DNA of 13,081 nucleotides from DAOPMC01 sp035392025 (GTDB taxonomy: Bacteria; Bacillota_I; Bacilli_A; RF39; UBA660): positions 1 through 13,081 of the forward strand of contig DAOPMC010000028.1 of the NCBI GenBank assembly GCA_035392025.1, written 5' to 3'. Within the stretch, counting starts at the first letter, position 1; the number at the start of each line of letters is the position of its first letter. Positions 1 to 6,078 of the stretch are shown one piece after another. Both the position numbers and the translations under genes were made by a program. The notes below the pieces were generated by a model that was not told where the DNA came from, did no database searches, and saw nothing but the letters and a program-made list of their open reading frames with translations.

Positions 1-25
1 ATTTTCCCGTTAATGTTTAAATATT

Positions 26-44
26 TTTGGGACATTTTCCCAAA
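26..44. other. Small perfect inverted repeat downstream of cvfD
   Basis: TTTGGGA at 26-32 pairs with TCCCAAA at 38-44 around a 5-nt loop. It lies just beyond the 3' end of the minus-strand S1-domain gene and could fold in its transcript. No clean T-tract follows on either strand, so it is at best a weak terminator or a 3'-end stabiliser. The motif ATTTTCCC occurs at 34-41 and again at 1-8, so this may be the edge of a larger structure cut by the window end. Confidence 0.3.
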
Positions 45-68
45 CTATTGACATACCTATTGATATTT

Positions 69-425
69 TTATTCTTTTCTTATTTCCTTCATTTTATCAT
101 CAATCCAATTACCTAGGTTGTCTTCTAATACTCTAAAACCACTACCTTTTTCTTCAATTTTAGTTTTATTAGATTTATTAGACTTGTAATTTAAATCTTT
201 TATGCTTAGTTTTATTTGAAATAAATCATCATCGACATCAATTACTTTTGCTCTTATTGGCTGACCAATTTTAACAAAATCATTGATATCTTTAACAAAT
301 CCATGAGATATTTCTGATATATGAATTAAACCACTATAATAATCATCTAAGTTAACAAAAGCCCCATAGCTCTCTATTCCACATATAGATCCTTTTACTA
401 TACTTCCTTTTTTATACTTTGACAT
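69..425 (-). CDS. cvfD: S1-domain RNA-binding protein, CvfD/YugI (GSP13) type
   Basis: This 118-residue protein has one S1 RNA-binding domain over about residues 5-75. It begins with the characteristic KKGSIVKGSICGIESYGAFV strand pattern, followed by the GLIHISEIS segment, and then has a short basic and acidic tail. The size and single-domain layout fit the CvfD/YugI (general stress protein 13) family of small cytoplasmic proteins. In Firmicutes these bind RNA or ribosomes and act as post-transcriptional or cold- and stress-related regulators. The ATG start is supported by an AGGTGG ribosome binding site 7 nt upstream. The gene is divergent from the NifU-type gene, and the 5' intergenic space is only about 80 bp. 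The specific regulatory role is inferred from the family; the S1 fold is seen directly. Ribosomal protein S1 itself is excluded by length and the single domain. Confidence 0.85.
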   Translation of the reverse strand: MSKYKKGSIVKGSICGIESYGAFVNLDDYYSGLIHISEISHGFVKDINDFVKIGQPIRAKVIDVDDDLFQIKLSIKDLNYKSNKSNKTKIEEKGSGFRVLEDNLGNWIDDKMKEIRKE

Positions 426-444
426 AAATCAACCACCTGATATA

Positions 445-450
445 ATTATA
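445..450 (-). promoter_or_regulatory. -10 box of the cvfD promoter
   Basis: A perfect TATAAT on the minus strand lies directly upstream of the cvfD ribosome binding site at 433-438. The -35 region is poor (TGGCAA-like near 468-473). A start about 7 nt after the box would fall on the ribosome binding site, giving a leader of only about 13 nt. Confidence 0.5.
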
Positions 451-483
451 TCATTTTTTTATCTTTTTTGCCACTCGTATTTG

Positions 484-492
484 TGTTATAAT
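484..492 (+). promoter_or_regulatory. Extended -10 promoter of the NifU-type gene
   Basis: TGTTATAAT is a perfect extended -10 element (TGN-TATAAT) with only a weak -35. Transcription would begin near 499, at the first base of the GGTGAT ribosome binding site (499-504). This excludes the upstream in-frame TTG at 497 as a start and supports the TTG at 509. Confidence 0.6.
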
Positions 493-508
493 TTTCTTGG
501 TGATAAAT

Positions 509-736
509 TTGAAGAAAGAAGAAAAAATTAATAAAATACTAAATGACATTAGACCGGCACTTATGAATGATGGTGGTAATGTTGAATTTGTAAAATTAGA
601 AGATGATATTGTTTATGTTAGATTTCAAGGAGCTTGTAGTGGATGTCCTATGAGGCAAATGACTTTTAAAGAAGGCATTGAAAGAATTCTTCTTGAAAAT
701 GTTGAAGATATCAAAGGTGTTGAATTAGTAGATTAG
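509..736 (+). CDS. NifU C-terminal-domain (Nfu) Fe-S cluster scaffold
   Basis: With the start chosen here the protein has 75 residues and is a stand-alone Nfu domain. The conserved CSGCP motif has cysteines at about residues 43 and 46. In this family the CxxC pair holds a labile Fe-S cluster at the dimer interface and passes it to apo-proteins in the cytoplasm. The opening RPALMNDGGNVEFV segment is typical of the fold. TTG at 509 is preferred over TTG at 497 or GTG at 500 because GGTGAT lies 4 nt before it and the promoter predicts an mRNA start near 499. The encoded N-terminus then reads MKKEEK. The nearest Bacillus counterpart is YutI. The gene is monocistronic and ends in a terminator that contains its own stop codon. 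It meets the yutH-like gene tail to tail with 2 bp between them. Possible client proteins in the window include the ferredoxin at 5857. Confidence 0.9.
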   Translation: MKKEEKINKILNDIRPALMNDGGNVEFVKLEDDIVYVRFQGACSGCPMRQMTFKEGIERILLENVEDIKGVELVD

Positions 737-748
737 ATCTACTTTTTT
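728..748 (+). terminator. Intrinsic terminator of the NifU-type gene, stop codon in its loop
   Basis: GTAGAT (728-733) pairs with ATCTAC (737-742) and six T residues follow. The 3-nt loop (734-736) is exactly the TAG stop codon. The hairpin overlaps the last codons of the convergent gene. Its 6-bp stem is short but perfect. Confidence 0.6.
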
Positions 749-1620
749 ATTATCCAGTCAATTAATATAATTCCCCTATCTTTAAATAAAATAAATATAT
801 TTTTTAAAAATATTTCATACAATTTAGTTTTAGCAATAATATTTTCTAAACTTTTTTCATCTTCTTTTTCATTGATTATCTTTTCATAAAAATCAAAATA
901 GTATGAAGGAAATAATAATCTAGATATTAATAATATTGGATCTAATTTTTTTATTTTAGGCGATATATATACTTCTTCATTCTTACCAAAGAAACATGAT
1001 TTTAAATAATCAGCAACATCCCTTTCTTTAGTATCAATAACGAAGTTTAAGGGATTGTAAAATGAAAATAAATTATCTTTGCAATCTATTCTTTTATGAC
1101 ACACAACTAATTTTTTCTCTTGATAATAATTATCTAGATAACTGATAGCATTTTCCCACAAGCCAATATAATAATTAATTGATTCCTTAATCAAAATATG
1201 TTTTTCATTCATTTGATCAAATTGATATTCAAAATAGTCAATTTTATTTTGCCATAATTCTTTCCAATTTGATTTATTTAATTTATTTATAATTTCTATG
1301 CTAGGTTGATAGTTAAAATTAATAATATCATCAAAAGTAATAGTACGATTACCAATAATATTTATTTTTAGCAATACATAGTTTTTATTATTATGTTCAA
1401 TATATAGTTTATTAAATACTGTTGATATTATACTATGACATTGTATATTCCTATTTTGCATTTCACTACTTAATATGCGTAAAGAATCTAGTTCTTCCAC
1501 TGGCCTGTCATATAGTTGCAAAATGAACGATTCCCCTCTGTAGATAAAAGAATAATTATTATCTTTTTCAACTATTGTAGTTACATAAATATTGTAATTA
1601 TATAATATTTTATTTTTCAT
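739..1620 (-). CDS. yutH: YutH/CotS-like spore-coat kinase-fold protein
   Basis: This 293-residue cytoplasmic protein is weakly conserved but has the plan of the CotS/YutH family, which are aminoglycoside-phosphotransferase-like proteins. There is an N-terminal lobe with a YRGESFILQLY strand. Around residues 174-179 lies a degenerate catalytic loop, CHKRID, followed by an Asn and then a VID segment resembling the metal-binding Asp. The C-terminal helix carries LLFPSYYFDFYE, which I associate with YutH. In Bacillus these are spore-coat proteins; kinase activity is unproven, and the altered loop hints at a pseudokinase. The ATG at 1620 is chosen because AGGTGG lies 5 nt upstream; a GTG at 1629 overlaps that site. 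The gene ends 2 bp from the stop of the NifU-type gene. The family call rests on memory of motifs, not an alignment. Confidence 0.6.
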   Translation of the reverse strand: MKNKILYNYNIYVTTIVEKDNNYSFIYRGESFILQLYDRPVEELDSLRILSSEMQNRNIQCHSIISTVFNKLYIEHNNKNYVLLKINIIGNRTITFDDIINFNYQPSIEIINKLNKSNWKELWQNKIDYFEYQFDQMNEKHILIKESINYYIGLWENAISYLDNYYQEKKLVVCHKRIDCKDNLFSFYNPLNFVIDTKERDVADYLKSCFFGKNEEVYISPKIKKLDPILLISRLLFPSYYFDFYEKIINEKEDEKSLENIIAKTKLYEIFLKNIFILFKDRGIILIDWIIKK

Positions 1621-1652
1621 TGTAACCACCTGTTTAATTATATGTTAATGTC

Positions 1653-1679
1653 AAATAAAAAAGCCGATTAAATATCGAC
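1653..1679 (-). terminator. Intrinsic terminator of the DUF1292/coiled-coil operon
   Basis: On the minus strand GTCGAT (1679-1674) pairs with ATCGGC (1668-1663; one G-U pair) around a 5-nt loop, followed by TTTTTTATTT. It lies 15 bp after the stop of the coiled-coil protein gene and separates that operon from the yutH-like gene. Confidence 0.75.
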
Positions 1680-1693
1680 TATATTTATATTAT

Positions 1694-2725
1694 TTATGCT
1701 GCTCTAGAAAGCGGAGTATCATCTACTGGGGAAGTAAATTCTTTAAATACTTCCTCATATGCTGCAATTTTAGTTTTTGCGCTTATTGCTTCCTGCTGAG
1801 CCTTTCTTACTTCTTCAGATAGATTATCCAAATCACTTCTGGTCTTAGATAACTCTTCTTCAACTGTTTCTTTATCTTTTTTAGCTTGTGCTGCTTCCTC
1901 GCGTGCTTTAGCAGCTTCTGCGTTTGCTTTAGCAATTTCTGCCTCAGCTTCTTGTGTTGCTTTTTTCTTTGCTGCTTCTATTCTTGCTTGAATTGCTTCC
2001 CTGGCTTTCTTTGCTAAATCACTTTCTTCTAAACCAGTAGCAATGCTTGGGGTATCAGTTGGTGTAAAACTATTCTCATATGGTTTAACTCCTTGTGGTA
2101 TCTCACTTACTGGAATTTCTTCTTTTGGTGATTCCACTTGAGGAATAATCTCCTCTTCTTTAGGCATCTCAGCCATAGGCGTAACAACGGGCTCTTCAAC
2201 TGGTTCTGGTGTATCAACTATAGGTTCTATTTCTGGTTCTTCTTTTACATTCCATATAGGGCCATCCAATTTTGCTTCTTCTTCTTTAGACTCTTCAATT
2301 GTTGGCTTTTCCACTACTGGTTCAGATACTAATGAACTATAGTGTGGAGATAATTCTGTTCTTGTTGCTTCATTAGCTAATTTCATTGTAGTTGCTCCCT
2401 TAACAGTAACAAAAGTCCCATTAGGTAATTTCAATTTTTTAGGATTTGAAATGACTCTAAAGTTTTCATCAGTTTTATTAACTGTAGTAACTTCAGGCAC
2501 TATTTCTTTTTCCTCTTCCACTTTTGCAACAGGTGCTTCAGGTATCACCAAATCCGGTGTTGTGGCAGGAATAGAAACTCCATTTTCAATATGACCAATA
2601 ACCTTCATTTTATGTTGAATATTATTTCTACTTATTTCAGTAAACTTTATAGAATTTTTACCTACCTCAGTAGCCTCCATAAAATTAACTTCTATAATAG
2701 TATATTTTTTCTCTGTCTCATTCAT
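1694..2725 (-). CDS. Pro/Glu-rich coiled-coil protein of unknown function
   Basis: This 343-residue protein does not match a family I can name. There is no signal peptide or membrane helix, so it is probably cytoplasmic. Residues 1-50 and about 85-115 look like short folded patches. The middle, about 55-85 and 130-230, is a disordered stretch rich in Pro, Glu and Val with PEP/VEEP-like runs. Residues about 235-325 form a long Ala/Lys/Glu coiled coil with AKANAEAAKAREEAAQAKK-type heptads. The short tail ends near SRAA. GGGGAGG before the ATG at 2725 fixes the start. It lies 16 bp after the DUF1292 gene and is probably co-transcribed with it; a good terminator follows. The layout resembles scaffold or filament-associated proteins, but no function is assigned. 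Low-complexity composition will generate spurious database matches. Confidence 0.75.
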   Translation of the reverse strand: MNETEKKYTIIEVNFMEATEVGKNSIKFTEISRNNIQHKMKVIGHIENGVSIPATTPDLVIPEAPVAKVEEEKEIVPEVTTVNKTDENFRVISNPKKLKLPNGTFVTVKGATTMKLANEATRTELSPHYSSLVSEPVVEKPTIEESKEEEAKLDGPIWNVKEEPEIEPIVDTPEPVEEPVVTPMAEMPKEEEIIPQVESPKEEIPVSEIPQGVKPYENSFTPTDTPSIATGLEESDLAKKAREAIQARIEAAKKKATQEAEAEIAKANAEAAKAREEAAQAKKDKETVEEELSKTRSDLDNLSEEVRKAQQEAISAKTKIAAYEEVFKEFTSPVDDTPLSRAA

Positions 2726-2741
2726 CTATAAAACCTCCCCA

Positions 2742-3014
2742 CTACTGTTGTGCTTCTTCTTTAGCTAATTCTCTTAAAACATCTTTAATCTTTAACCATT
2801 CTTCATCAGTAGATACTCCACCAAGTTTAATTTCACTGCCTTCTCTCATAACTTCAGATACGTAAACAGTTACATTGCCAGCCTCATCCACTTCATTTTT
2901 TGTATATACCATATACTCTTTTTTTGTATCATTAAATTGGAAAGCAATTATAACTTCAACTTCTTCAACATTTCCTTCCAAAGTATGAATCTTTATCATT
3001 TTTTTCTCTTCCAT
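2742..3014 (-). CDS. DUF1292 family protein (YrzB-like)
   Basis: This small acidic cytoplasmic protein has 90 residues. A beta-rich core (IIAFQFNDTKKEYMVYTKNE, then VTVYVSEV) is followed by a C-terminal helix containing DEEWLKIKDVLREL. This matches the DUF1292/UPF0473 family, whose members are about 90-100 residues and have no established biochemical function. The start at 3014 is chosen because a strong AGGAGGTAAT lies just before that ATG. An upstream in-frame ATG at 3056 would precede the predicted promoter and is rejected. It is the first gene of a two-gene operon with the coiled-coil protein. In Bacillus the DUF1292 gene is usually near yrzL and yrrK, so the pairing here is different. 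Confidence 0.8.
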   Translation of the reverse strand: MEEKKMIKIHTLEGNVEEVEVIIAFQFNDTKKEYMVYTKNEVDEAGNVTVYVSEVMREGSEIKLGGVSTDEEWLKIKDVLRELAKEEAQQ

Positions 3015-3030
3015 AAGATTACCTCCTATT

Positions 3031-3058
3031 ATTCTATTACAAATTAATTTTATCACAA
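3031..3058 (-). promoter_or_regulatory. Promoter of the DUF1292/coiled-coil operon
   Basis: On the minus strand TTGTGA (3058-3053) and TAGAAT (3036-3031) are separated by 16 bp. The box lies just upstream of AGGAGG at 3027-3022, so the mRNA would start at or next to the ribosome binding site. Confidence 0.5.
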
Positions 3059-3079
3059 CGAATATTTTATTGCAATGAA

Positions 3080-3799
3080 TTATTTGATTTTTGTTTCTTT
3101 TTCAAAAATGCCATATCTTTCATCTCTCGATGAATCATAAACAATATGAACCGAGTTATATAAACTTTCAAAATTTACATCTATAGCACAACCAATACTT
3201 TTATCTGGATTAGAAATTTTATTGTATGCTTCTTCTGAAATCTCACATATAATTGGAGTAATTTTATTATTTTCTCTTCTCGGAATAGAAGCGTCAAATA
3301 TATAACATTTTTCACTATTTTTTATCAAATTATATGCGTGAATATCTTTATTCTCATCTTTCATAATCGTAGAAATTTTCATTGTTGAATCAAGTCCTAA
3401 TGACTTCAATAAATTGTGAGAAAGCACCGCTCTTTCAACACATGCAGCAGCATTTTTATGATATAAGTCTGATATTTTTGATCTATTATTTTCTTTAATA
3501 TCATCCTCCAAAAGAAAGTACCCTAGTCTCTCAGAAAAATTTCTAGTATCACCAAAATATTGGCAAACAGTTCTATAAACAGTTTCACATAATGATTCGA
3601 AACTATCTGACTTATCTTCCAATAGATTTTCTTTAAGCATCTTATAAGCTTCATCTATATTTCCAATAATAGCATCCCTTGAATCAAACAAGCCGCTTTC
3701 GACAGCAATTAAAACATCGTTTGTTATAACATCCGAAATTGATGAATCAGTTTTACTTATTAACCAATTTCCTATTTTATTTACCCCTATTTTTTTCAT
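3080..3799 (-). CDS. Transglutaminase-like (cysteine protease fold) protein
   Basis: This 239-residue protein has an arrangement typical of the transglutaminase-like superfamily. A Cys lies at the start of a helix at about residue 120 (AACVERAVLSHNLLKSLGL). It is followed by a His at about 154 (DIHAYNLI) and an Asp at about 169 (IFDAS). Together these form a plausible Cys-His-Asp triad. There is no signal peptide or membrane helix, so it should act in the cytoplasm. The substrate is unknown; bacterial members include peptidases, amidases and cross-linking enzymes. The start is taken as the ATG at 3799, which overlaps the yutD stop as TGATG and so suggests translational coupling. An ATG at 3817 inside yutD is also open but has no better ribosome binding site. 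The fusion-like coupling to yutD suggests a shared job, but this is inference. Confidence 0.65.
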   Translation of the reverse strand: MKKIGVNKIGNWLISKTDSSISDVITNDVLIAVESGLFDSRDAIIGNIDEAYKMLKENLLEDKSDSFESLCETVYRTVCQYFGDTRNFSERLGYFLLEDDIKENNRSKISDLYHKNAAACVERAVLSHNLLKSLGLDSTMKISTIMKDENKDIHAYNLIKNSEKCYIFDASIPRRENNKITPIICEISEEAYNKISNPDKSIGCAIDVNFESLYNSVHIVYDSSRDERYGIFEKETKIK

Positions 3800-4083
3800 C
3801 AATTTTTCTTTTCCCATTTTTTTAATAAAAATGTCTTACATCCATATGCACAATAATTTTTGATATAGTTCTCCAACCCTTTTATATCATTAATATCTTT
3901 TTTGTTTTTATTACTACTTTCATAAAATCCTTTAAGTCTAAGTTTATTGTATGATTGATCCCCCAAAATATAGTCAAATGTATCAAAATAATCAGTTAAT
4001 TTTTCTTTTAACTCTTCTACATCTAATAAATCATCATCTTTTATCACTTCATACTCTATGTCTTTAATTACTACTGTTTTCAT
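3799..4083 (-). CDS. yutD: YutD family protein (DUF1027)
   Basis: This 94-residue cytoplasmic protein carries the family signature FDYILGDQSYNKLRLKGFY in its centre and a basic, Cys-containing C-terminus (NYCAYGCKTFLLKKW). YutD/DUF1027 proteins are widespread in Bacilli and have no settled function. The ATG at 4083 has TAGGTG just upstream; the earlier in-frame ATG at 4107 overlaps the -10 box and is rejected. The gene ends with TGA and overlaps the next start by one base. This clear use of TGA as a stop argues against genetic code 4. In B. subtilis yutD lies in the yutH-yutD-yunB neighbourhood (from memory), and relatives of all three occur in this window, so the locus appears partly syntenic. 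Confidence 0.85.
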   Translation of the reverse strand: MKTVVIKDIEYEVIKDDDLLDVEELKEKLTDYFDTFDYILGDQSYNKLRLKGFYESSNKNKKDINDIKGLENYIKNYCAYGCKTFLLKKWEKKN

Positions 4084-4105
4084 ATTACACCTACCATCTA
4101 TAGAC

Positions 4106-4114
4106 ATTATAACA
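4106..4114 (-). promoter_or_regulatory. Extended -10 promoter of yutD
   Basis: The minus strand reads TGTTATAAT, identical to the extended -10 element before the NifU-type gene. The -35 is weak. The predicted start near 4099 gives a leader of about 16 nt. The element sits immediately beside the yunB stop codon at 4118. Confidence 0.55.
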
Positions 4115-4117
4115 TAC

Positions 4118-4846
4118 TTATTTCATTGGTAAACTAAAAAGATTTGAATTTGATGAGATACCATTTTGGTAATATTCTGGAACATGTCCTTGAATTATTT
4201 TTACTGTAACTGGTATTTTATTTGTTACTAATATATCATCTGATGCAAATGGTAATACAATTCTAGATTTAACATCTATTTGAACATATATTTCAATTAA
4301 AGCATTATTAATGCCATATTCCTTGATATTAGTCTCAATATTACTATTAATAAACCCTACTAATTGTAATTTTATTGGTATTTTAGGCCCAAACCCACTT
4401 AAAAACATATTATTTGTTAAAACTCCTAGTGGAAATTTATAGGCTATCTCATCTCCGTAAGATTCATAACCATTAATTGTACTCATATCACCATTTGATA
4501 TCCTAACTAAGTCATTTTGAATATTAGTAGTAATGGCATCTAGAAAATTATTAACAGTTATTGGATCAAAATATAAAAGTTGAATCTCGCCATTATTATT
4601 TTTATCAATAGTCAGTAACATATTACTATCAAGGGAATTTATAATATCTCTATTAGTTGAATTATTAATAACAATATTTAATATTTTTTCTATTTCTATC
4701 TTTGAATAATTTAAAAGAAGCGGCATAAGTTTTTTATTAGCTAACCACAACATAAAAAAGACTATAGAAATAATTACTAAAATCATTATTATAATCTTTG
4801 AAAAAATATGCTTTTCTCCATTTTTTAATCTTAATTTTCGTTTCAT
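4118..4846 (-). CDS. yunB: Sporulation protein YunB
   Basis: This 242-residue protein has a single N-terminal membrane anchor (about residues 16-36) and an extracytoplasmic domain. The conserved YunB sequence is clear: YKFPLGVLTNNMFLSGFGPK, then IPIKLQLVGF and YGINNALIEIYVQIDV, and near the end KIIQGHVPEYY. In Bacillus YunB is a mother-cell protein made under sigma-E and needed for efficient sporulation; its molecular role is not well defined. Length and ends match the family. The ATG at 4846 is the only start that keeps the whole anchor, yet no purine-rich ribosome binding site precedes it. A perfect AT-rich inverted repeat (4847-4867) lies against the start codon, and a TATATT box 5 nt upstream could give a leaderless mRNA. 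It lies next to yutD, as expected from Bacillus. Confidence 0.9.
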   Translation of the reverse strand: MKRKLRLKNGEKHIFSKIIIMILVIISIVFFMLWLANKKLMPLLLNYSKIEIEKILNIVINNSTNRDIINSLDSNMLLTIDKNNNGEIQLLYFDPITVNNFLDAITTNIQNDLVRISNGDMSTINGYESYGDEIAYKFPLGVLTNNMFLSGFGPKIPIKLQLVGFINSNIETNIKEYGINNALIEIYVQIDVKSRIVLPFASDDILVTNKIPVTVKIIQGHVPEYYQNGISSNSNLFSLPMK

Positions 4847-4867
4847 ACTAAAATATATTATTTTAGT
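4847..4867. promoter_or_regulatory. Perfect inverted repeat abutting the yunB start codon
   Basis: ACTAAAATA (4847-4855) and TATTTTAGT (4859-4867) are perfect complements around a 3-nt centre. They lie directly before the yunB ATG. The repeat also contains TATATT, a candidate -10 for a leaderless transcript. It could be an operator, a hairpin masking the start, or an AT-rich promoter core. No protein is assigned. Confidence 0.4.
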
Positions 4868-4879
4868 TGAAAAAAAGTG

Positions 4880-5758
4880 CTAAAAAACGCCTAAATATTT
4901 AGCAAGAATTACTCCTCCAACTGCAAGTACCGCAAGAACTGACAATATTACAATCAATATCGTAAACTTTTTTTCTTTTTTATCAATAAGTCCAAAACTA
5001 TCAGTCATAGTAGTTTCAACTGCAACTGTTTTTTCTTCCTTTTCTTCCTGCTTATCTGTTTTTTTCTGTTCTTCTTGTTGACTAACACTACCAATGAATG
5101 TCTGATTAATTAAATCACGAAGCTGATCATTTTTTTCACTTTCAGATGTCTTTTCTTCTTCTATGATTCTTTTTTTCTCTATTACTTTTGTTGTGCTATC
5201 ATCATTTAATATCTTTTTGCTAATTTCTTCATTTATTTCAACAGTTGCCATCATATCTGCCATAATTGGCTTATTTATTTCCTTTTTTAAGTCTACAGGT
5301 AAAGTATTTGAATAAATTGTATCTATTAACCCCCTTAAATTTTCTTTTTTCATTTCTTCTTTTTCTTCTTCTAAATGATCAAGATCTAATTTAGTTAATA
5401 TATTATACTCAGTATTTATAAATCTTTTTTTATTATCATCTTGGGGATTACTTTCAGAACGTGCTTTTTGTAATAATTCATGAATGTCATATGACTTTAT
5501 CTCTTCTTTTTCTTCTTCTAAAACTGGTGATATTGTATCTTCTTTTCCAATAATACTTTCTAGTTCTCTTCTTTTATGATAATCTGACCTAGTTCCTACT
5601 TTTGATCTACTACCACCAAACAAATCTATCTCTGTTTCATCATTTAAATCGATATAATCAACATCAATATCATCTATTTGATTATATAATTTTTGATTAC
5701 GATCGCTTCTTGATGCTGTAGTTGTACTAAAATTATATTTTTCCATCCTAGAATTCAT
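4880..5758 (-). CDS. Acidic tail-anchored membrane protein of unknown function
   Basis: This 292-residue protein does not belong to a family I recognise. It is highly charged, with long Glu/Lys runs, and has no signal peptide. A single hydrophobic segment in the last ~25 residues (FTILIVILSVLAVLAVGGVI, then a 6-residue end) makes it a predicted tail-anchored protein with nearly all its mass in the cytoplasm. Less charged patches that could be short binding motifs are near residues 45-65 (IDLFGG), 90-105 (YDIHELLQKARSES), 112-130 (FINTEYNILTKLDL) and 140-160 (LRGLIDTIYSNTL). The start at 5758 is supported by AGGTGAT; an ATG at 5767 overlaps that site. It precedes yunB and is divergent from the ferredoxin gene. 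The layout recalls membrane-tethered division or morphogenesis adaptors, but that is speculation. Confidence 0.75.
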   Translation of the reverse strand: MNSRMEKYNFSTTTASRSDRNQKLYNQIDDIDVDYIDLNDETEIDLFGGSRSKVGTRSDYHKRRELESIIGKEDTISPVLEEEKEEIKSYDIHELLQKARSESNPQDDNKKRFINTEYNILTKLDLDHLEEEKEEMKKENLRGLIDTIYSNTLPVDLKKEINKPIMADMMATVEINEEISKKILNDDSTTKVIEKKRIIEEEKTSESEKNDQLRDLINQTFIGSVSQQEEQKKTDKQEEKEEKTVAVETTMTDSFGLIDKKEKKFTILIVILSVLAVLAVGGVILAKYLGVF

Positions 5759-5810
5759 TACAATCACCTATTCTTATATAATTTTAACACAATAACTAAA
5801 AAAAGAAAAC

Positions 5811-5839
5811 TTGTTTTTTAATAGTATTAAATGTATAAT
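5811..5839 (+). promoter_or_regulatory. Promoter of the ferredoxin gene
   Basis: TTGTTT (5811-5816) and TATAAT (5834-5839) are separated by the optimal 17 bp. The predicted start near 5846 is one base before GAGGTGA (5847-5853), so the leader is about 11 nt. Confidence 0.65.
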
Positions 5840-5856
5840 TATTATTGAGGTGAATT

Positions 5857-6051
5857 ATGAAAGTAAAAGTATTAGAAAACCTATGTATCGGTTGTGGTGC
5901 TTGCCAAGCTTTAGAACCTGATATGTTTGAAATAAACGATAATGGTGTTTCTGAATGTGTTGCTAAAGTAGAGAATGAAGAAGATCTTTCTAAAGCTAAA
6001 GAAGCTGCAAATTCTTGCCCTACTAATGCAATATCTGTTAGTGAAGAATAA
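5857..6051 (+). CDS. Single-cluster [4Fe-4S] ferredoxin
   Basis: This 64-residue acidic protein is a small electron carrier. The binding motif CIGCGAC gives cysteines at residues 10, 13 and 16, and a distal Cys at 54 lies in CPTNAI. This is the pattern of one [4Fe-4S] cluster, as in the Bacillus Fer and thermophile single-cluster ferredoxins. Cys 34 is extra and not part of the motif. It is soluble and cytoplasmic, with unknown redox partners. GAGGTGA lies 3 nt before the ATG. The gene is monocistronic with its own promoter and a bidirectional terminator. In several Firmicutes a similar ferredoxin lies near rluB or the response-regulator genes downstream of it, which agrees with its position here. 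Confidence 0.92.
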   Translation: MKVKVLENLCIGCGACQALEPDMFEINDNGVSECVAKVENEEDLSKAKEAANSCPTNAISVSEE

Positions 6052-6078
6052 AAAATATCACAATTAGTGATATTTTTT
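6050..6078. terminator. Bidirectional terminator between the ferredoxin gene and rluB
   Basis: A perfect 12-bp stem (6050-6061 with 6067-6078) surrounds the loop AATTA. Its A/T ends form a T-tract on both strands, so it can end both convergent transcripts. The rluB stop codon (TAA on the minus strand, 6066-6064) lies in the loop, and the ferredoxin stop ends at the base of the stem. Confidence 0.9.

Noticed and set aside
2138..2332. A 64-codon open frame on the plus strand inside the coiled-coil protein gene
   Set aside because: It is antisense to the Pro/Glu-rich coding region and has a Phe/Trp/Arg-rich composition expected from the reverse of Glu/Pro codons. It has no family resemblance.
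3060..3080. ATTGCAAT palindrome after the transglutaminase-like gene as a terminator
   Set aside because: It has no loop room or T-tract, and an 8-bp AT-rich palindrome is not significant.
3799..4083. Genetic code 4 (TGA read as Trp), suggested by the Mollicutes-like composition
   Set aside because: yutD ends at its expected length with TGA, and Trp codons in conserved positions are TGG.
5759..5790. A defined promoter for the tail-anchored protein gene
   Set aside because: Several overlapping TATA-like hexamers lie in this very AT-rich stretch, but none has a convincing -35, so no single box can be chosen.
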